Part shown: positions 57,801 through 64,000 of the stretch, piece after piece | Layout of the letters: each line of letters starts with the position of its first letter | Numbering within the stretch: position 1 is the stretch's first letter | NCBI GenBank assembly: GCA_032158295.1 | Contig: CM063243.1 | Coordinates: forward strand, 11,810,931-11,874,930 | Direction of reading: 5' to 3' | Length of the DNA: 64,000 nt | Origin: Pycnopodia helianthoides | Taxonomy: Eukaryota; Echinodermata; Asteroidea; Forcipulatida; Asteriidae | Position numbers and translations under genes: made by a program | Notes under the pieces: model-generated | Database searches by the model: none | The model's input: only the letters and a program-made list of their open reading frames with translations | What the model was told of the DNA's origin: nothing

Positions 57801-60800
57801 CCAATTCTATGTATATTAAAAAGTACTGTCCTTGTATTCTTTTGCTTAATATTTTATTTTGACATACAAGGTCGTACACTTTTAGCAATTGTTATTATTT
57901 AATTTTTGTAAGTGATTCAATTTGTAATAAAATAATTTTTAGCACATGTAGCACATGCAGTTTTTATTTGACGGTCAGAGTATGTTATTTTCATCCTAAA
58001 ACAATATTCCAGTTTCAGAGAGCAGAAACTAGCGTTTATCAATTTCATTGTAGGACTGCTTCAATGTTTGCAGAAGTGTTACTGTGTAAAAATTGTGTAT
58101 TCTTGAAAGTTTCAATGCAAGGCATATTTTGTAAGGCAAGTCAACAGTTTTTTGTACTTTTATTCGAATAGAAAGGCGGAAGTTTTTACGCACCCGGTCA
58201 GTTTTGTTGACGAAAGCATTAATGGTTAATGTAAGATTTCGATGAAATAAATGGTTATTCAACAGAGTCAAGTAAAGCTAACACACAAAAAATATAGCAA
58301 ATCAAACTGAATCCAAGCCTAACCGAGCCAGCAAGTCTGTTACGGTTTTTTTTTTATCGGAACAACCGTGTCACCGCGGTTGAACCAAACACGCGAAAAC
58401 GCTCAACTAATGACCAAAGCCCGAACATGTTTCTGTTTGGGGTCGCCAAAACGCACTCATGAAGCCGAAGCGAGCGGGAAGCCGAAGCGTTCGAATAAGC
58501 GTCGCCATTTTGTTTATGTTGTAGCCGAAGCCGCGCGGAGCCGAAGGCCCCCCCCCCTTAAAATAAAACGAATCCGGAGCCTGAAGCCAAAGCCGGTCGT
58601 TTCGAAAAGGGCCATAGTCAGCCTCGCTACCACGGGCAGCGCGTCGTATATCGATACCTCTCATCACTAACCCCTGGTAGGGATGTACTGAAATACAACG
58701 CTGATTGGCTCCCAAACGTGACTACTTTGCGCTCACACTTGGTTATGAGCGAGCAAGGCATGCTGGAAAAAATGGAGCGGCAAAATCGATCGCTCCTTTC
58801 ACGATATCACCCCTTTCACATCGTGAAAGGGGTCAATCCATACTATGTCACCGACGCCAGAAACCGACACACAGTCTACAAAAAAAAACTTATTTTAAAT
58901 TTTCAGGTTTTTACATATTATTTAAACAATGTTCATCAAGGCCTACAATTTCATGAAGTTTGAACGCTTCAGGAGCTTTACTTTATTTAACCTGGAAAGT
59001 GAAGCCTACTTGCTAAAAAATTGTAGGGCTAGGAAAGCTTGATTTTAAAAAGTGCTCATCTTTAAACACTTTCTCCGATTGCTGCTTTTACTGGCATACG
59101 TGTGTGTCAGTTCGTGGCGTCAGTGACGAGATTTACGGGCTCTTTTCGAAAGCTCGGGCTTGGCCCCGTCAGTACTATTTTGAAAGTGTCGGTAGGGGTC
59201 TTCGAACAGACGGACGGTGTGCCTGAGCCCACACCCGCAAGCCATGGTTTCGCAAAGGCCCATAGAATAGTATGGTTTTGTCACATTTTGTATGGTGTTC
59301 CATATCTGCCGTCGCCCGTTATGCGTCGCCCGTCGTCCGTCGCCTCTTTCTCGATATTGTATCCCATTTCTGCCATTTTGTCAGTTCCATATATGCCATT
59401 TTTCATCGTGCGCCGTGCGTCGCCCGTCGGGCGACGAGCGACGGCAGATATGGAATTCCATACATTTTTTGCAAAAGCCAGATGTAAAAAAGACTCGACC
59501 TCCAATTAAGTGTGATAATCCATTTCGCTATGGTGATATGAATGACAATGGGTCAACGTTTGACGTTATTTCACTTTAAGCCACGTCCACTTAACACAAA
59601 CTGGCTCCGTTGATTACCAGAAGCCCTTATAGGAGTTGCATTGAACTGGTTTTTCTTTTTGATTCATACAAGACAAGTCCAACAATTGAACCTAAGTTTG
59701 CTTTTACATACATTCTTCAAAGACTCCAGGTCTTCTCAGAATTATAAGTTTCTTTCGTAAGAGATGATTTTGAACGATGAATTAATGGATGATTTTTTTG
59801 TAAAATTACACGCAAACGTATGCCAGCTTTGGATGTAGCGAAAACATTGAGCGGGCAGCAGACGTACGCACGCGTGCGACGCAATGACATACCAACAGGA
59901 ATTTATGTTAGTCAATGTTGTAGCATACAAGCATTAATTTTCATGCCTAGCTATTTAATGCACAAGCTTTGGTGCCATGCCCAGACTATGGTTGACCGCA
60001 GGGTCACGATCCTGGCAACTTAAAAAACAACAACATGCAATTGGTAGAAGTGGCCAAGAAATAACTTTCTTTGAACCATAGAAAGGTGTCGGTTTTTGTC
60101 TTCAATTACAGGGCTTGATTTCACGAGTTAAGATTGATCTTAAGTGCAAATCCATCGTAGTTGCTTAGCAACGAGTGATGTCACAATACAAATCCCTATG
60201 GTAATATTGATAACTCATCTTAAGATGGACCTTAGTGCTTTGTGAAATCGACCCCAGGGCTGAAAGGGGCATCGCAAATCGCAAATAAAATATGCGTATG
60301 TGATTTGCGATGTCCCTTCAGTGCCACCATAGATTGGGAGAGAGAGAGAGAGAGAGAGAGCGTGAGAGGGGATGGGTGAAAATATCAATCTTACGGTGAG
60401 GTTCAGCAACATCAGCGGCATAGCAGTCTAACAGGTTGGCGGTCTCGCTCGCATCTTCGGTCAACACCAGCCTGTTGAAATACACCGGCCTGCTGTGACT
60501 GTGATGGTGCGGCCCAGGTGTGGTCATGACACCACCGAGTCGTATTTTTGTGCAGCTGCACGGGTCGTTCTCCCACAGCACAAATCTCATTCTTCCGCTC
60601 TGGTCCGGCTCGTTGCCTATCCAGCACACCTTTGCAACAGCCTCGCTACACATCCACAAACCTGTGTGTGACGTTAAAATAAAACAGAATTTAAATTTCG
60701 ATATTAAATCATGTTTATTTTAGTCTCGGAGTGTTTCATGACTTCGTGTAAAGAATATGTTTGCCTTTGCCTATCCAGCACACCTTGGCAAAAACCTCAC

Positions 60801-61026
60801 CACGTCCACAAACCTGTGTGACGTTAAAACAAAACAGATTGTCAACTTCGATAAAATCATTTTGGTTTTAGTCTCAGAATGTATATATCATGACTTCGTA
60901 AAGAAGATGTTTTGCAAACAATATTAATATTTGGGAGATGCCGGATTAAGAATGTCACTTACCAATTGCAGTGAAATAAAGTATGAGAAACTGTCCATGC
61001 TGTGTGCTGCTTGGGCTGTTCTTCAT
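54853..61026 (-). CDS. secreted Methyltransf_FA-domain protein (3 exons)
   Basis: Minus-strand exons 60963-61026, 60395-60661 and 54853-55378 have GT-AG borders and compatible phases (1 and 1), giving about 285 aa. Residues about 13-25 (FLILYFTAIGLWM) look like a signal-peptide core. Residues 26-110 hold six cysteines and a His-rich HHHSH, with no family I recognise. Residues about 130-285 are a farnesoic-acid O-methyltransferase-type domain (PF12248): YKFAALPK, FNFSARAPTDVHISL, YEIVIGGWTDTKSVIRRRKQ, then EFWVSAAPG, ISIGKG and YLGFALFDNFKGTFKFCG. In spite of its name this domain is often found in animal extracellular proteins, where it is thought to bind ligands; enzymatic activity should not be assumed. 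Exon 3 has a one-base frame break at 55098-55101. The 5-kb intron 2 could hide a missed exon. Confidence 0.75.
55098..55101 (-). other. one-base frame break in the Methyltransf_FA exon
   Basis: Read on the minus strand, SVIRRRKQTDK ends at 55101 and runs into a TAG at 55089-55091. The domain continues one frame away, from 55098, as VLVENSSGWLDEGTYKEFWV. One extra base between the two joins them without loss. No intron fits in this gap. Confidence 0.75.
55488..55600. repeat. GC-rich repeat end (CTTTTCGAAACGACCGGCTT)
   Basis: The sequence GGCCCTTTTCGAAACGACCG and onward reappears in reverse complement at about 58590-58615, both inside the same intron of the Methyltransf_FA gene. These are probably two copies of one DNA element. 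Confidence 0.55.
57362..57749. mobile_element. TIR element (TTAAAGGAACATTACAGAAT ends), copy 1
   Basis: About 388 bp, starting TTAAAGGAACATTACAGAAT and ending with the near-complement (CTGTAAAGTTCCTTTAA). The second copy is at 63473-63870. The TTAA at each border suggests a TTAA target site. An end-only relic lies at about 38874. Confidence 0.8.
58385..58615. repeat. GC-rich repeat, inverted relative to 55.5 kb
   Basis: Rich in GAAGCCGAAGC motifs and ending CCGGTCGTTTCGAAAAGGGC, the complement of the end at 55488. The GC-rich open frames here follow from composition. Confidence 0.5.
59286..59474. mobile_element. foldback element with GCCGTCGC ends
   Basis: TGTATGGTGTTCCATATCTG, then CCGTCGCCCGT, at the left mirrors GGGCGACGAGCGACGGCAGA, then TATGGAATTCCATACA, at the right. 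The inner part contains CGTCGCCCGT repeats. Confidence 0.65.
59712..59910. repeat. interspersed repeat shared with 24.8-25.0 kb
   Basis: TCTTCAAAGACTCCAGGTCT, TGATTTTTTTGTAAAATTAC, TATGCCAGCTTTG and GCAATGACATACC match, in order, a copy at about 24808-25008 inside the last AP5M1 intron's downstream flank. No ends were defined. Confidence 0.6.
60111..60262. mobile_element. short foldback element
   Basis: The left end GGGCTTGATTTCACGAGTTA and right end (reverse complement GCCCTGGGGTCGATTTCACA) are inverted, with matched inner arms containing AAGATTGATCTTAAG and CTTAAGATGGACC. An (AG)n run follows at 60340-60362, about 30 bases from the exon-2 donor. Confidence 0.6.
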
Positions 61027-62142
61027 TATAGTTCAATTTGCACTCAAAGTCTCTCAGTAAAATTATTCTGTGCCGCTCACTAACAACTCGGTTTATGTGC
61101 AAATGACCCAACTTCAAAGACTTGGGGAAATCATCGCAATGCGGACTCACTGATCATCCACCGCACAGTCACGTGGTGCAAAACTCCTGCTTTCACTAAA
61201 CTGAGATATGGTGACCATGTGGTTGTATGGTTCTGACAGGAAATTATCATAAGCTAGTTGCCGTTATTGTGATGATTAACAGGATGTCACACTCGTCATT
61301 TTCAGTATTCGTAATGACTGTTTGAGGAGCTTTCAATCTCGCACGGAATAAAGAGAATGCGACGTGTACACTGGCCGCTTATTACTTGCCGAAAATGACC
61401 GGGAAACACTTCATAAAAACGCTGGTCCCTTGCAATCGCTGGTCCCATACATGGTCCACAGCCAAAAAATCGGAGTTTGCAGAAAAATGCGATTGGAGTT
61501 GCCCTAGTTTTCTATCTGCTTTTTCGGAGTCTGCGTAAAAAAAAAAGAAGTGAAAAAGATCATGACTTCTTCATTCGTACTGAACTGTCAATATGTTTTC
61601 ATTCTGACTTTCAACTATTTTAATAAGTAGTTAACTCCTAACACGAAAGAAAAGAGTTTTGCCCGCCGACATGGGCGTCAATCCTGGTGGGGGGGACCAG
61701 GGTGACACGCCCCCACTTTTTTGAAGGGTGGGGACACTTTATTAAATCCCCCAGGTTCTGTAAAACTCGTGTATCACTACCTCATATAGTGTGCTATCTC
61801 CAGACTATTACTAATTAGTTATAAACTCTTAAAGCTCCACCAAGTTGCTAAAACCATGCTAAAACCAAACAGCTTCATGGGGCTCGGCCCCCTGGACCCT
61901 ACCCTTAAGCGGGCCCCTGGACCCCGCTCCATAAGTGCCATGACTCTTGATGTCCCCACATTTTAAGACAGACCATGGACAGACTGACGCCCAAGCCCGC
62001 CAAGCGCTTTGTACAAACCAATGCCTATAAAGTTATCATCGTTGAGACGTTATAATAATTGCAACGAGTCACCTCACGCTTCAATAGGTCAGACCGTAAG
62101 GCAACATACACGCGAGTTCGTTTTTACGAAGGCCAATATGTA

Positions 62143-62258
62143 GTACGAAAGCCCATCAGTGCCATCAAAAACAGAAGTTGCTTTTTGGCAAAATTCACTA
62201 AACATAATATTGCAAAATGGCAATTTATACTTTCGATGGCGCTATTGGGCTTTCGTAC
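62143..62258. repeat. inverted repeat, 24-bp arms
   Basis: GTACGAAAGCCCATCAGTGC, then CATC, at 62143-62166 is mirrored at 62235-62258 with few mismatches. The 68-bp spacer is AT-rich. Confidence 0.75.
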
Positions 62259-62814
62259 GTTAGCACTTGTATTTGGCATCAATAGTTGTTTGCGTAACAC
62301 CGGTGATGAAATGATTTGAGAGGGAAGATGTATTCATAACTTTAACTGAATGATCTTGGAGGGAGTCGGATTTTCGTTAGTTGTTACATGTATTGTATTA
62401 TTTACATACCATAAGTCTGGTTTTAGTTTTACGTACTGCCTGTTATGCATCTGTTCATTTTGACCTCTGACCCATATCATGAATATTTATTTCGGTTAAT
62501 ATAAGTGGTGTACGTGACCTTGTCCAGTACACCCAACTAATCGATTTTTGTTTCGATTTGAGTACATTGATACCCGGTTAATCTTTAGTTTTATGCGCGT
62601 GTTAACATTAATGAGAGTCGATCCTTTGTCACCCAATGTTCGAGAGTATCGAATAATTGCGGCATGTGAGAGCTACATCTCAGCAAACAACCTTTTTGGT
62701 TCATAAAAATAATGAGCAGTTTGCTTTTTAGTTTTATCAATAAAAACCCTACTGGAGTGAAGCAAGGTATACGTAATACTTTTCAAGTGTTCATTGCTGT
62801 GTCAAGGAAGGCAA

Positions 62815-62948
62815 TGTGTTGATGCATTGCTATTTTATTCACCATCACGGTGTATTGAACTTGGTCATTGATTGGACAAACCATCGACCCTACGGTACAC
62901 CAATGACCAAATTCAATACACCGTGAATGAAACAACAATGCATCACAG
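62815..62948. repeat. inverted repeat with 25-bp core arms
   Basis: 62846-62870 and 62901-62925 are reverse complements with one mismatch (core CACGGTGTATTGAA). The symmetry continues outwards less perfectly through GATGCATTG / CAATGCATC. Confidence 0.85.
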
Positions 62949-63472
62949 TAAAACTTGCACAACGAAGATCATCCAACCGAGCGGGAAAATGCTCAGCATG
63001 GCACCGGCCGGTTACTGGTCATGCGTGTACACGAACATTGAAAGCGACTTGTTGCTATGCAACGCTAAACAATAAACTTTACACACATATACCGCTGATG
63101 AACAAAATTTTGTTTTTGACACGATTAGAACTCGTGAACTTAACCTCAAAACAGTTACACATTGCCATCTTTTACACAGCAATGGGCGTCAATCCTGGTG
63201 GGGGGGGGACACTACATCAAAGGTTTTTTTAAACTCGTGTTTCAAATACAAGGCACTTCAGTGCGCCTTCTCGAGACTATTGGTTCTAAACTCTTGTAGC
63301 TCCTCAAGTTGCAAGCAAGAGGACTTAAAGACATTATGTCTATTGTATGTTTACTTACGGCGCTGCGCTGTCTGTAAAGCTTAACCCTATATACATGTAG
63401 TCACTGTACCGCCCAAAACCGCTAGGCCAAATACTCGCTAGGCATGGACCGCCCGAGAACGGCCCATACGTG

Positions 63473-63870
63473 TTAAAGGAACATTACAGAATTGGTAAGA
63501 AAAAAACTTGTAAAATATACTTTTTGATCACAGATTTACATAAAACTTACACGGTCTAATGATGATGAATAGAAAACGTCCTTTTAAATATTTCTGTCTG
63601 AAATGCCATATTTGATGAGAAATAAATAAACTAATTTTCCGATTGGAGTTTATCGCTCAGTGAGCGTTTTATTCATTTGTTGAATCTATAATGATTTCAT
63701 GCAAATGTGTAATCGTTTTTTCACTATTTTCTTGTGACCCAGATGGCCGATCGATTCAAATCTACAGTTTGTTGAAGTTTATGTCATATTGGTGGGATTT
63801 ACATAAAGTGCTTAACACTGCCAGCAACACTGTTTTGTTAGCAAAAACCAATTCTGTAATGTTCCTTTAA
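63473..63870. mobile_element. TIR element (TTAAAGGAACATTACAGAAT ends), copy 2
   Basis: Same orientation and order as 57362-57749, with ends TTAAAGGAACATTACAGAAT and ATTCTGTAATGTTCCTTTAA that are perfect complements over 20 bp. The interior is highly similar (TTCCGATTGGAGT, GTGAGCGTTTTATTCATTT). Confidence 0.85.
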
Positions 63871-64000
63871 TTAATGTACTATAATGTATACTACAAAAGC
63901 GACGATGTTTCTCTGTGCTGGTGCAGACCGTACTGTACACTACAATGCTTCATGCACCATAATGTACATTGTATACAACAGCACGACGATTCTGTAATTA

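Larger units (their letters stand above)
61027..64000. other. non-coding right flank
   Basis: Upstream side of the Methyltransf_FA gene. No coding exon is recognisable. It contains two foldbacks (62143-62258 and 62815-62948), a TIR element (63473-63870) and two related segments (61670-61735 and 63181-63215) sharing ATGGGCGTCAATCCTGGTGG. The region just above 61026 should contain the promoter, but no motif can be assigned. Confidence 0.45.

Noticed and set aside
58368..58963. Several overlapping 80-100 codon frames on both strands
   Set aside because: They come from a GC-rich interspersed repeat and show no domain.
60318..60394. Extension of the Methyltransf_FA gene exon 2 through the (AG)n run
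   Set aside because: A good donor (CACC then GTAAGA) at 60394 ends the exon. The extension only adds Ser-Leu repeats from simple sequence.

Overview
The window is animal nuclear DNA: intron-rich genes with GT-AG splice sites, AT-rich non-coding sequence, tRNA-derived SINEs, many short inverted-repeat DNA elements and several tandem repeats. The coding exons look like deuterostome genes. The style of the interspersed repeats suggests an echinoderm, probably a sea star, but that rests on memory of repeat style and not on a search.

Layout. (1) 1-23.6 kb: mostly non-coding. It holds one small two-helix membrane protein on the minus strand (coding exon 5419-5646), probably with spliced non-coding 5' exons near 22.1 and 23.5 kb. 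It also holds a 19-bp tandem repeat, a perfect 24-bp inverted repeat and a 21-bp minisatellite. (2) 24.45-33.45 kb, minus strand: the complete 12-exon coding region of AP5M1, the mu subunit of the AP-5 adaptor complex (about 501 aa). A single-base gap in exon 3 breaks the reading frame. (3) 33.5-36.5 kb: a divergent intergenic region with a local duplication. (4) 36.55-51.84 kb, plus strand: the complete 9-exon coding region of selenoprotein N (SELENON, about 559 aa). The in-frame selenocysteine UGA is at 44535-44537. A very strong hairpin, the Sec redefinition element, starts 6 nt downstream of it, but only in spliced RNA because a 1586-bp intron separates the two. (5) 54.85-61.03 kb, minus strand: a three-exon gene for a probably secreted protein ending in a farnesoic-acid O-methyltransferase-type (Methyltransf_FA) domain, also with a one-base frame break. 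(6) 61-64 kb: non-coding, with foldback elements.

The genes do not form one pathway. AP5M1 works in endosomal or lysosomal sorting. SELENON is an ER membrane redox and calcium-linked protein. The Methyltransf_FA gene is probably extracellular. The most notable biology is the selenocysteine recoding site: its UGA is one base from an exon end, its enhancer hairpin is in the next exon, and the intron between them is filled by a 14-bp satellite carrying a Harbinger-like MITE. I could not identify a convincing SECIS element in the 3' UTR by eye. The two independent one-base frame breaks in otherwise well-preserved genes look more like assembly indels than pseudogenes.
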